Source: Utricularia gibba
Lineage: Eukaryota > Streptophyta > Magnoliopsida > Lamiales > Lentibulariaceae
DNA: 64,000 nucleotides
NCBI GenBank assembly: GCA_002189035.1
Contig: NEEC01000023.1
Span: 434,001-498,000, forward strand
Direction: 5' to 3'
A program made the position numbers and the translations under genes. This document shows, piece by piece, positions 23,444 through 35,900 of the stretch; the stretch's first letter is position 1, and every line of letters begins with the position of its first letter. The notes beneath the pieces are model-generated. The model was not told the origin of the DNA and searched no databases. It was given only the letters and a program-made list of their open reading frames with translations.

Positions 23444-26400
23444 TCAGTTGTGTAGATCTGCCACAAGCTCTATATCAGCCCCAACTTCAGCAACCTTGGG
23501 ATCCTTAGATGACTTTGCAGCCTTTGCGAGGCTTAAAACATCGAAGTCCAAGGCTACTCTTCTAACCAGGCCTTCAAGCATCTGTTGATAACCAGACGAC
23601 ATAAATCATTTGAGTGAACTTGCCACTCAGCTATTTGATTTGGATAAGAATAAAGGGGGCTGTGGGGCGTTTTGCGGTAGCATGAGAAGCAGAAACAGGC
23701 CATCTACGAATCAGAATGGTCCAAGAGAGAAAAAGTAGAAACTTACCAATGAGCCAATAGCCACCAAAGCCCGAAATCTTGCATCAGAATCAATAGTTTC
23801 TAATTCCGCCATCTGCGGAATGTAAAAGAAAAGCTGGTGTAAGTAAAATAAAGGAGGTTCGACTTTGAGTGAATGCTCCACATTATAATTGTGTTCAGTT
23901 CGTTATCCGTGTCTACACGTGATAGAAAGGAAGAGAAGTGACAGTAAAGGGTGACCTCTAATGCTGCTGACAGAACATGAGATTGGCCTTCTTCATCATT
24001 CTTGTTGATAAGCAGAACTGCGTAACTGCACAGCCATATATTATCAGGATGCAAGGCCGTTTCAAAGAACACGGCAAATGGCACAAAAGGGATGAGATAA
24101 ATTCTAAATTACAGAAATGCTCACTTAAGTAACAGTGTTGCATAAGATATTTGGATGTTCTTGTTTGATGAAGATGAACAGCAGCTAGAGAAGGCATCCA
24201 AAATCTACAGTGAGAGTAAAGATCTTAAGATACACGCATTAGAGTTCCATCACCGCACTATCCATATCGTGATAAGCCTTTAACAATAAAAAGAAAGGCT
24301 CCATCATATTTAGGCATCAAAGAAAGCCTACCTCAGCTCGATAATTCAGCAAACTCTCATTGAAGAATGGGTTTTTAAAAAGATTGGTTACTGCACGGAG
24401 GCCAGTGAGTTGATTGGCTGGAACTGGAGGACTTGCTGTTACTTTTCTTATCACATCCATAAGAATATCTGCAGGAAATGTAAAGTTAGCTTGAATCCAT
24501 TGAGAGCAGGCTTTGACAAGGTCAGTAGTTTACCTTTTTCAACCATAACAACATGTTGGAGCTTCCCAGCTCCATCCGGGTGCAATAAAATCATCCTCAC
24601 AATATCTAAAACTGTAAAGGCAAGCAGTTGGACATGGATCTACTACTGAAATTCCTAAATGCTTCTATGTCACTGTTATTAATGAAAAATATATTGGGAA
24701 AAGTGAGTACGGATTACGAAAACAGAGACAGTTACCTGGAAATAGCATTTCCACAGGCCATGTTCTTAGCAACTTCAGCAATAAAGCAATGTCAATATCT
24801 GAGAATAGGCTGCTGTGATAATGGGATGTATCTTTCAGAGTCTTGACAATGGCACTCAATCTCGATAAATCATTTTCATTCAAGTGCAATTGTTGTCGTT
24901 CCTTTGCCTGAGAATTAATCCAAATCAGAAAAAAAAAATTTAAATCAGACGAGAAAACTCAGGGAAATAACATTTGTTCTCTATGGATGAACAGAATTTA
25001 ACAATAACGTATGCAACTTGTAAGAAAACAAAAAAACTTCTGGAGCATGACACATTTGTGTGCAATTTCAAACAGAAAGATTATATTGAAAATTGGAATA
25101 CTGCGGGAGGTTGTACATGATTAAGTGCAAAAAAGCATTGTACCAGATCAGACATTAAGGTTCTGTTGAACTCAGAAACTTTTTTGAGGATTCCGTCAAA
25201 CTGGGCGGTGTCAAACGAAAGCATCCCTTTCTGCATAGGGAAAGAGAGTCATCCTCCACAAGGTTAAGAAATTGATTTCTGAATAATTTTAAACAAGAAA
25301 CATGAGTAGAAGAAAGTCCAGCAGCAAACAGAGAAATTAAATAAGATTGAAAAATTACTTTTGGTATGTGCTTGTAAGAAGGCTTGGAAACTTCTGCATT
25401 CACCCAAGCATCAATGAGCAGCATCTCTATACCTTAAATCATATGAAACTATAATGCAAGGTCCAATAACAAATACCTTTTACTGTTGGTGGCATTCCAG
25501 GTATATATGCACTAGCTGCACCATTGTGGTAGGAAAATCAGGTATGATTGAGCACCGCTACTTTTTACAGAAAAGAAATCCTCAAATGAAACCTAAGGCT
25601 TACATCCAGTATATGGATCCCGAAACAGTGGGTCAGGAGTGAAATCTTTTTGCCCAGTATTTTGAAGGATGAATTCAACAATTTGTTGCCGATAAGAAAG
25701 TGGTAGATTTTCATTGATAAGCCACTTATCAGCAACAGCATATGGATTTTCTGAAGGCAGAAAAGCCAGTACAAATCAACATCTACTCTCAACGCTATAT
25801 AACGGCCCCAACCATAAATCTTAGATAATTACTCGTAACTCATAATTAATTATACCTGAACGGTTGTATGGTAATTTACGTACAGGCTCACCATCTCCAA
25901 TGTCAACATCGAATACTGCCAAATAAGATGCAAATTAAAACAAGAAGGAATCAAAAGAGGCACAAAAACTTAACATTAGAATCCAGACCATAATCATATT
26001 GAGTTCCGTTAAGCACCGGTTGCTTCATGCCACCATCAGGTCCATCAACAACCTCACCAATCTAGTTGACACAGATAATCAAACGAAAAAAGCTAAGATA
26101 GAAAAAATATGCATTGCAGTAAACCATGCCTGGAATACCCGAAACCTAATCAATGCCATATTGCTCAATAAAATTATGAAAATAAAAACGTTGTAGAAAC
26201 AAAATTCATTATTGCATCATCGATGATATTACAGAAGATATTATGGTTACCTTATCCCACCTTTGTTCTCTCATACTCCATGAATAAGCTACTCCATTAT
26301 CCCCTTCTCTGATAATCTTAGTTTGTCCATCACTGGTTCCTAATGATATACGAAATTAATTCAGAAACTAAAGATGCACTGATGGTTGACTTCTTGTATT

Positions 26401-29026
26401 CTTAAAATGCAAGCAACAAACATAGATAAGCTGATGAATCTGTAATGGCCATGATACCCGGTGTCTTCAATGAATCAAGTCCAGGCAAGTCTTCTAGTTT
26501 CAGACCACCGACCCTCTTTCTGAAACAGCATATATGCTTCCAATTAAATAGTGGTAGCAGATTCCTAAAAGTTCAATGTTCCATCGAGAAAAAGATACTT
26601 GCAGCATACTCAAGATCAATTTCACAGTGAGGTAAAATATGTTTAGCAGCATCCAATCAAAAAATACAAGCTTTGAGATTCCAAAAACATCATAGTCAAG
26701 TACTCCAAAGCACAAGAAAGAACTCATACCTACTGATCTTGTAATGTGAAAGTTGACTGGAAAAGGCATCAAGTTCAACAGACTCAGCGATCATATCATC
26801 ATCTATGGTCCAAACACGCACAACACCATCGGAGCAAGCTGTTACAATGTCACCATTCTCCAAGAATTTGGCATCCCAAACACAGCCAGGGTGCTCAATG
26901 CTTTGCACACATATTCCATCTGCAGGAACACAAGATATATATCAAAAAATTCATTAACTGAGGTATTTTGTAATAGAATGATTTTTTTAAAACTCTACGG
27001 TGCAAATATATAATCTTTGAAGAATGTGAAGACCTCTAGCCCGTAAGGTGAGCTACATAAAACTACTCAAGAAAAAAAGAAGGTAATTAGTCAATGTAAT
27101 CTCAAAGTATAATTCATCATGCATAAGAGTAAGAACTCAGGCAAAAAAATGAAATAACCTTTCCATAATCTTGCAGAGCAATCCTCGCTACCAGTAACAA
27201 TAAGTCCAGAGACATGAGCATCAACAGAATATACAAGAGATGTGTGACCAACCATCTCTAACAGAAGTTCCCCACTTACAGCCCACAGGCGGACAGATCT
27301 GATATTATAAGCACAGCATGTTCAGGAAAAGAAAACATGGAAACGAAATATGAATATAAAACATAAACAGATCGGCAAGTTTAGATTTCTGCAGTAGAAG
27401 AAATGGAATGCCATCTATAAGAAAAGGAATAAATGCAGCACAGCACAAGAATTCGAGAACTGCAAGCTGAAGGCTTGTTTCTGACATTAAAAAATATAAA
27501 ATACATAAGAAAATAATGAAGCCAATAAGGTTAACATCAAATGCATAAAAAAATAACGAAATCAATAACACTAACAAAGACCTCACCCATCATGTGATGC
27601 CGAAAGGATCCCTAAATTAGGCATAACAGCCAATCCACGAACTGTATCTGCGAAGGTACACCATGTGGAATTAGAAAAGGCGTTTTAGGGCAATCTTGCT
27701 TCCTCATGTCAGTTGAAGTTTAAATCCAAAAGATACTTTTGTAGAATATAAAAGCTTATATTGATCCAGACAAATATGTGAAAGGATACCTGCATGTCCT
27801 TGAAAGGTATGAGTGCAAGTCTTTCCAGTCCATAGCTTCAAAGTCATATCACTTGAACCTATATAACCACCAAAATTGGTTGATCTTTGTCTTTCATAGC
27901 AACAAGAATTTTGAAAAATTTTACATGCTCAATTTCTAACTGAATACAATAAAACGAGCATACGCATACCAAATTGAACATTATAATGTGCATGTTATAG
28001 CATGAAATCGCAGCAGAAAACTGCACATTTCCAACTAAAAGTTATGTGTAAACCCCGAAAAGGTATCTTATTCAATATATTAAGCTATTCAGTTTAACTA
28101 GTTATTAGCAATAAGGTATCTTTACCAGTAACAAGGTTTCCTGTTGAAAGCTTAACAACTGCTTGAATTGCAGCCTTGTGAGCTTCCCAGACCTCAACTT
28201 GTTGACCTCCTCTCCATCGCCTCATTGTACTACACAAGACTAGGGAAAGTTTAGCCAGATAAGAGAATAAGTACCCATGAAGTTCAAATAACCGCACATG
28301 AAAATAATTCCACATTGCATCAACAACACCCACTAAGCAAGAGATTGTAATTCATAGGACTTCTAAATGTATTAAAAGATAATAACATTGTTCTGGAAGG
28401 GTTTACAAACAAGTTCTTATCAGATGTCACAACAATCCTATACTTTAACCAAGCATTCACAAAAACCATGTCAAAATCCGCCATGCAAATCTTTCATAAA
28501 ACAAGCTCAATGTGATACACACAAGAATAATCCAAGGTTTACCATACCAATCAACAGATACAGAAATCACATCTGAACCATCTAGTGCAAGTCCAGTGAC
28601 CTGCAATTTATGTCCCTTAAGCACATGGACAGTCTCTCCAGAAGCAAGATTCCACACGAATATGAAGGTGTCCATTCCTCCAGACACAATCCCACCCTGA
28701 GGAAGCTCCTCGTTTGGTGGGATCCAAGCCAATGGCCCACGAAACTGTTGTGACCTAAGAATATCTTAGACAAGGTGTAATCACGCTTTTGGGATGCACT
28801 CAACGTCCAAAATCTCACAGTTCTGTCTCTAGAAGAAGTAGCAATGCCAGAATCTCCACAGATGCATATCCCACGGGCCTAATGCAATGTCCAGCTCAGA
28901 TAAGAGCCGACCAAAACTTCATCCAAGTAAATTATAAGAGAAAAAAAGTGAACTCAGTGAACTCACATCATCCTCATGACCTTGCATTTGGCATCTCAGT
29001 CTGTATTCCTTGAAGTCAATATCCAT
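23444..29026 (-). CDS. PLAA: PLAA/DOA1 (phospholipase A2-activating protein), WD40-PFU-PUL ubiquitin adaptor, one frameshift
   Basis: Adaptor that binds ubiquitin (PFU) and CDC48/p97 (PUL) in ubiquitin-dependent protein turnover. Twenty-two GT-AG exons, about 760 residues. Exon starts: 29026, 28878, 28229, 27858, 27647, 27298, 26919, 26519, 26339, 26061, 25915, 25750, 25515, 25393, 25230, 24907, 24605, 24468, 24204, 24025, 23812, 23581. WD40 repeats cover about residues 1-315 (RTVRFWTL; MDTFIFVWNL; GSEDCSARLWK; SDGVVRVWTIDDD). The PFU region (VFDVDIGDGEPVRKLPYN; WLINENLPLSYRQQIVEFIL) follows, then the PUL domain from about residue 490 to the end. Exon 2 lacks one base near 28734-28736 (expected FVGPLAWIPPNEE); with it the total is exactly 761 codons including the stop. 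A 5' untranslated intron runs about 29048-29626. Neighbouring genes are unrelated. Confidence 0.92.
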
Positions 29027-30012
29027 GGAACTTAAATCACCTTGAACCTACATTAGTGAATAAGAGATTAATATCCATTAACTCCAGAAGCATCTTCTCA
29101 AAAACCTAAAAAACACACAAATCATCTGAACCTGAATGCATCGAAGATACATCTGAACAAATTTATACTACCCTTACTCGATAATGCACACTGATCTACA
29201 TTCAGACTCAATAGCAATCTAGCTAATGAGATTCTACTCGCACTGATGACTTTGATTTACGCATCACTACTCAATCCCCCCCCCCAAAAAAAAAAAAACA
29301 AAATGGCTTTGCGGTTGTGTTCTTTTTAAAACAAATGCCGTAGATTAGTGGCATATCGTAGATTTTAGGAGTTGTAAGTGTCCAGGCGTACCATCGCCAA
29401 AAAAAAAAAAAAAAGCTTAGGAAAAAATGCAAGCATATATCACAACTAAATGCTCATTCCAAAGCAATAATACACAACTGAAAAAAGATATACAAGTAAG
29501 TACTTTTTACGAAAACTCACATCAATGAAGGCAACCCAAAATCAACAAGAACTACTCAATTTCAGCATGATGTAGATAAAGATCACGATACAAGATTCAG
29601 TCCACTGCAAATGTAAATCAGCTTACCACGGATTTTGGGGACGAAGAGGTATCGGGCGTCGATCGATGGCCGTTTTGATTGAGCTGCGTTTCTGGACCCT
29701 AAAATTGGGCTGGAACTGGGCCCACTACTTCTGGGCTTCCAGTGTCTTCGCAAGGTTGGCCCTATTTTATCAGTAATTTTGTAAAATGAAATTTTTGCAT
29801 TTAAAAAATACTTCAAATTTACTCAAAACGTGACACAGCAGAAGTCACGCACTCCATTTAAACTATTTTATGTATAATTCCAAAATGTAATTTTGTGGAA
29901 GAACTTGGGCGTGACAGAAAATATAGTGTTTTGTTAGGACTAAAGGGTAATTTCCTTAAACTATAAAATTGCCCCGACTCCAGGCCTTAACCGGCAAAGC
30001 TCCGGTTTTGCA
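29027..30012. promoter_or_regulatory. Divergent leader and promoter region of PLAA and the plastid membrane protein gene
   Basis: On the minus strand a 5' leader exon ends at donor GTAAGC (about 29626) and its intron ends at an acceptor about 29048, just upstream of the PLAA ATG. 29660-29770 has Site II-like GGGCCC and GGGCTT elements. The A-runs at 29288 and 29399 lie inside the leader intron. Confidence 0.55.
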
Positions 30013-31503
30013 ATGTCGATGACATCCTTATCCTTCCAGTCGAAAGCCCGCATAAAGCTCTACTCTCCGAAGCCTATCTTGCGATTACAGGATTCCAAGC
30101 CTTCTTTCTCGTTGCCTTCATTCGTAAATGTGAAAGCTTTCAGCGTATTCAATGGCCTTCAATGCTATTCTGGGTCATTTGATCGAACATTTTATAGGCT
30201 TCCCGTGAAATCGCATGGTTTCCTTGTGAAAGCGCAGAATGAAGGTGCTTCTGGCGGGGATGCTGCCCAGGAAGAGGAGGAGGATCGTGGGCCGACGAGT
30301 ATGCCTGAAAGATTCAGATACTTGACTAAAGAAGCTCCTGATAAGCCCATTGTCTGGCCCTGGCTAGTCGGTATGCTGGTTTTCCTCACCCCTTTTTTTT
30401 TACGAATAAATTAGGAATCAGGAATGCAGTGATTTAGCTTCTCTCAAAGTTGAATTAAGCTCTTAGCATTTATATCATATAGTTTTCATATCGATTATGG
30501 CTTATGCAGACTTGAATTAGGGATTCTCTCAAACTGCCATGTTTCTCTGAACATGAAAACTTTCAATTTAAGCAACCACATGGGAGTATATCGACTCTGT
30601 TCTTTGATGGAGCTTATAAGTTGGGCTGTGTGTTCACATAGTGAGAGAAGAAACACTAATTCAGCTTAAATCAGGCGTAAAAAACATTTTTTGCAGTAAG
30701 AATTGTTTTTTCAGTTGAAAAAAGAAAACTGCTAAATCTGCATTAACTTGTATCAGTTGATTGTTTCTATCATATCATGCAATGAATTCTAAATCCATGG
30801 GAGCTCTGCAGTGCTGGGATTCATGCTGTATACTTGGAGATCTGTGCTGTGGGAGCTTTCTAACTGGGGAAAGCTGGTCGGTTCCATTGGCAAGCTCTGC
30901 TTCTACATCTCAAAACTTGCTTTAGCCACTGTCTTCCACTTTATTGGGGATCCGGTTACGTCTTTGATATGGGGACTGGAGACATCTTTCTACAAGATCC
31001 GCTCGATCTACTCGGCCATAATTGCATATGCTCCAATTAAGGAGCTGCTCCTCATCATCATACTCACATCCTCTATACTTGCAGTTGCTGAAGCCACAGT
31101 TCCAGACTCTGTGAACAGCCAGCCGAAGCTGCTAACCGTGGCAGGGCTTGTTGGTTTTGCTGCTGTCGCTAACTACATCTCTGAGCCATTTTTCTGGACC
31201 TTGCTTTTGGGATTATTCAGTTTTGCAAAGCTAGTGAAGAAGAGAGATTATGTTTCATCCGCTTTGCCGGTTGCTGCAGTTTTGGCCGCAGTTGGAGAAC
31301 CATGGATCAGAGCTGTCACAATGGTATCCTACATAGGCTTGGCTACATTCCACCATGCCAACAACCCTGTTGAACTGGATGGACAGGAATCAGGAGCCAT
31401 ATACCGAATACCGATACCTCTGTTATGCGCTGCATTTGCCATCGGCATTCGTCTAGCTGCCAACTGGGCTGGCTATCGACATTTAACATGGATGGTAGCA
31501 TAG
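30013..31503 (+). CDS. Chloroplast multi-pass membrane protein, EMB1923-like, function unknown
   Basis: Exons 30013-30370 and 30812-31503, 349 residues, in phase. The first ~75 residues are Ser/Lys/Arg-rich and look like a transit peptide. An acidic linker (AAQEEEEDRGP) precedes MPERFRYLTKEAPDKPIVWP, then at least six hydrophobic segments. Distinct conserved-looking stretches are VFHFIGDPVTSLIWGLETSF, NYISEPFFWTLLLGLF, SALPVAAVLAAVGEPWIRAV, and the C-terminus RLAANWAGYRHLTWMVA. I associate these with an Arabidopsis embryo-defective chloroplast protein (EMB1923), from memory and with moderate certainty. No enzymatic motif is evident. Confidence 0.8.
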
Positions 31504-32921
31504 GGATCCTGCATCCTAAGGCTTCGGATGTGCTCTTGTATGTTCTCATTTATTCATGCCACAATCCTAAGATGAAGAGCCCTTTTTTGACTCACCATTT
31601 TCGCGTACGGAAATGTCATCCAGTTATGATCATGAAACTAATTAGTGGGTGGTTTCCTAATGCGGTTCCTGATCCTGTGATATTCGATTACCTTCAATGT
31701 TGGATGCAGAGAACAAGTTGATGCGGTACGTAAACCAAAGCCAGGGAAGGCATCACAAAGGTGACGAGCCTTCCTGCTACTTCACAAGTGAGCCCAACTT
31801 GCATTCCACTGCATGCGCAATCAGCCCTTTTATCTTGATCCAAGGTTGCTGCTCAACAATGACGCCAGATGACGGACACCTGGCTCAAGTTGAATTTCTT
31901 CCCCATCTGTTATGGTATCTATCTCTTAGAACAAGAGTGCATCCAGAGTTTGTAAAGCCAAATCTAACTTCAAACTGTAAACAAGAGCATGGCAGATAGG
32001 AACTGAAGGATAGATACCTCTCCTGTTCATGCCATCAAACATTTTCAAAGCTTCTTCAATGTTACCTGACCTGCCTAAACTCTCGATCAGAGCTTTGACA
32101 GTTATTACATCTAGTTAAATTTCTCTGTCAGTCATCTCCTTTCAATAAGGCAAACACAAATCTTACTGATCATTAAAAAAAAAAACACAACTCTTATCTT
32201 CCCATCTCTCTCGAGCTAGTCTGTAGGGTATTATATGGCACTATCAAAGCCTGCGGGAGCTTAATACAGACTGAAGATCCCCTGAAGCACAAAGCTTTCG
32301 AATACAATCTAAAAAGAGTTCCTCCCGACAATAAGAGTGTTCTTCATCGGCCGCAAGAATTCTATTCACAAGTTCATCAACGATTTCCCCCGGGATTGAG
32401 CCGAAAACCAACAAGAAATCTAATTGCCCAACATTGAATGCCTAAAAAGAAATTCGATAACAGTAGCTTGGCAGTAAAATCATCCCCATCAACGAATTGG
32501 TCCAATGGGTATCAAAAAGTCAATGTTTATTCGGAATATTCGATCACGAGAACACTCAAGCAGCTCCATGTTATTCAAAGGCACCACAGTGAAAAAAATG
32601 CAATGCTTCCGCATCGGCAGTTATGGGATTGATGCCCGTTCTTCAACCATCCCCGGTTACCGGCCGGCGGCGCGCCGGATCTTGGTTCCCATGATGCTTC
32701 AATTCGATCGTTTTTTTTCACATATTCCCTTTTCTCCACATGCACATATATATTAGTTAACAAAAATACATAATAATAATATTATTATTATTATTTAATG
32801 GCTGCAAACGACACCGTTTTATGGCCAGGCCCAGAACTTTAATTCCCCCAAAAAATCGTTCGGCGTTGCATAGAAGCGCTTTCACTCCGCCGAGCCGAGG
32901 TTTAGAGGAAGCCCTAGAAAG
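31504..32921. other. Intergenic region containing the PPR remnant
   Basis: Apart from the PPR-like pieces this holds the 3' flank of the EMB1923-like gene and, at 32760-32920, the AT-rich then GGCCCA-containing promoter and leader of the SRRM1-like gene. Confidence 0.5.
31926..32441 (-). pseudogene. PPR-like remnant in two pieces
   Basis: Two minus-strand open stretches look like the C-terminal end of a pentatricopeptide-repeat protein. The 5' one, 32441-32244, reads AFNVGQLDFLLVFGSIP and later YCREELFLDCIRKLCASGDL before a stop. The 3' one, 32111-31926, contains VKALIESLGRSGNIEEALKM and FDGMNRRGIYPS before a stop. They are separated by stops and a T-run, no start codon or complete repeat array is present, and I could not find splice sites joining them in phase. 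A decayed or truncated PPR gene is the simplest reading, but an unrecognised spliced gene is possible. Confidence 0.4.
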
Positions 32922-35900
32922 ATGTCCGGCGGTTTTTTCCGGGTAAGTCTTTTGCTATTCTTCTTCAAGTTTTCCAGAATCCATTATATTTTCAACTGTT
33001 TCCGGTTTCTGAGGCTCACTCACGCCATTGCTTCCCTTGTTTCAGTTTTGGTGTTTTTATTTTGTTACATTTTTTTATGGGCATCCATTTTTCTATAATT
33101 CGCACCAGGGGACTTCCGCAGATCAGGACACTCGATTCTCTAACAAGCAAGCTAAGCTACTCAAGTCGCAGAAGTTCGCCCCAGAATTGGAAATTTTGGT
33201 TGGACTCTGAAATCCTTTTTTGTGTTTCATTTGCATATTGAGCATTATGTTTATATTACTTTTCTTGTGTCTATTATTTTTTTTATGAAAATATGGTGTA
33301 TATAGATGAGAGTTAAGTTCAATTTAATGACCCACTACATTGCCAAGCAGTTTTGAGTGTTTTTGCACTTTTTTTTTTTTTTTTTGCATTTCTACTTGCC
33401 TGGTTTTTGCATTTAAATAGTCTTGATGACGCATTGCAAAGACTTTCTTTTTCTACTGTAGTGCACTAGGGCAGAAGCATCATGTCTCATTTTTTATTGC
33501 ATAAACTGCAAACTCCTGGAAAAAATGGGAAGGGAAAACTTCTTGGGTTGCATGGGATGGTTGTTTTTTGTGGATGCTCATAAAAATCTGTTTAGGTGGA
33601 TATGACTAGAATTAAGATGGATGTCATGAGGCCATGGATTGCAAAGCGTGTTACTGAGCTGATTGGTTTTGAAGACGAAGTACTTATCAATTTCATTTAC
33701 GGTCTTTTGGAGGGAAAGGTACTCTTTTTTTGTGTGTGTTTATCTAATAAAGTCTCTCTACATGCCCAGTGTTGAAGTTATCTTATAGCCTCGTGTACAT
33801 AATTAGAATTTTGAGGAATGTATTGCTTCTCGCTTTGCTGCAGGCAGTGAATGGAAAACAGGTTCAAATATCGCTCACAGGGTTCATGGAGAGAAATACT
33901 GGAAAGTTCATGAAGGAGCTGTGGGTGCTACTTCTGAGTGCTCAACAAAATGTTAGTGGTGTCCCCCAACAGTTTTTGGACGCAAAAGAAGAAGAGACTA
34001 AAAAGAGGCTGGTTTGTCTTGTATTTTTTTTCTTTTTTTGCATTTAATCCAATACTGTTATTTCTTCATGATTAGTTCTTCCAAATGACAGGCCGAGACA
34101 GATCGCATAGCAAGTGAAATTCGGAAGAAGAAAGATAAGGAGCTCCAAGAAGCTGAGCAAGAGAAAATTAGGATGGTAATTCTGTATGTAAAGGGCATAA
34201 ATATTTTTTTGGGCTTCTGACTCTATTTTTAGTTCATATGGCCATCTTCAAAATGTTGCAGGATGGTAATATCACGTCCTCAAGAGATCAAAAAACTGAG
34301 GCCATGTCCAATTCTGGGCATGATCGTGGCATGCAACGAGAAGATGAGAGGGAAAAGTTCAGAGGGAGAGGTGATAGGATGAGAAGCAGGTGTGATTCTG
34401 ACAACCTTTCTTACCGGTTTCAGCTTATCATTACCTATTAATTTTGGTTTTTTAGGGTGTAGGTGTCTATGTTCTGATTTATTTTCCTTTCTAGAAAATA
34501 TTTGAGCATGCTAGAGGATTGCCATTTTTTAAATGTTTCTAAGGGGCTTTTCTTTTGTTGAAGCTGAACTTTGGTACTGTAGACTTATCAGCATTCTTTT
34601 TGGGTAGGTTGCGGACTTCATATTCTCCCAACCACTCACCTTCCCCTCGGTGCGTCTTCATGATTATTAGTTGATATTTTCTACCTATAATTTTTATTAC
34701 ATCTTTATTTCTGACTAGATGTTTACTTTATGAAACAGAAGAAAGCATTCGGCTTCCCCTTCCAAGTCATCCGGTTCAGAGTAGGTTCTCAGATGCATTT
34801 TACAGTTTTTGTATTTATCAATCCCAAATCTTCAATACTAGAAAGTAATTCAACAAATATCGTCATTACTGTTGAAGGTAGTGCTTCAATCATCTAAATT
34901 CTTTTCTTCTTATCTGATTCCATGGTAGAAGGCGAAAGTCAAGGAGTGGATCAAGAGGACGATCATCTAGAAGCCCAGCTGTTCCTTCCCAAGGACAAAG
35001 ACGCTCTCCCCCAAGGAAGTCATTGTCCCCCTACAGAAAGCATGCATATAGGCGCTCTCCATCACCCCGACACAGGTCCTCTTATTCTCGAAGGGCACAG
35101 TACAGGGATGATTCTCCAAGGCGTCATAGATCTCGATCTCCAGTGAGATACAGGTCAAGATCCTCTTCACCGCGTAGATCAAGGAGGTCAACACGGAGAT
35201 CACCAGTGAGTTATAGATTTAGAACACCTTTGCGCCACAGGTCACGGTCTCCAGTGCGACGAAGAGACCTATCACAATCACCTAGGAGAAGATCTCCGGA
35301 TTATAGAGGTCGAAAGTTACAGTCTCCTGAAAATGGCAGTTCTCTATCACCGGTGCAACACCTGCCTTCATCTCGTCAAAGGCATCCATCCCCTCGTGGA
35401 AAACACCACCAAGATTCCTCGCCAAGTCCACCACGCCGATCAGAGTCTCCAGCTCCACACAGGAGTGCATCTCATAGAAGGTCTAGATCCCCAGGGAATG
35501 GGAGATCCTTATCTCCCAAAGGCTCACCTTCCCCTGCGCATATGGGCATCACCTCCCCATCACTTGTGAAGAGGGGATCTACCAAAAGCACGAGAAGACC
35601 ATCAGAAGGAGAGAGGACCAGGTAATTTTATATCTTTATTACTCTGCAAGTATAAGTAGTAGGTTAGCATTCCTTTTCCTTCTGGGCGCTTTTTTTTTTG
35701 TGCATATTCCAAGTTTTTTCAATTTTCTCTCTTCCTTGCGTCCTTAGATGATGGTTTCTGTATTTTATCTGTCACCCATCTCAAGTTGCCAGTGAGCATT
35801 ATTTTCTGCATTATTCTAGTTACCTAGGTCTTTTGCTCTTCTTGGTACCAGGCTTGCGATCTTTCATTAACTCTACTGGTATATGACTAACTGTACTTCC

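Noticed and set aside
35023-35203. Overlapping minus-strand frames within the RS domain exon
   Set aside because: They mirror the Arg/Ser codon repetition of the plus-strand exon.
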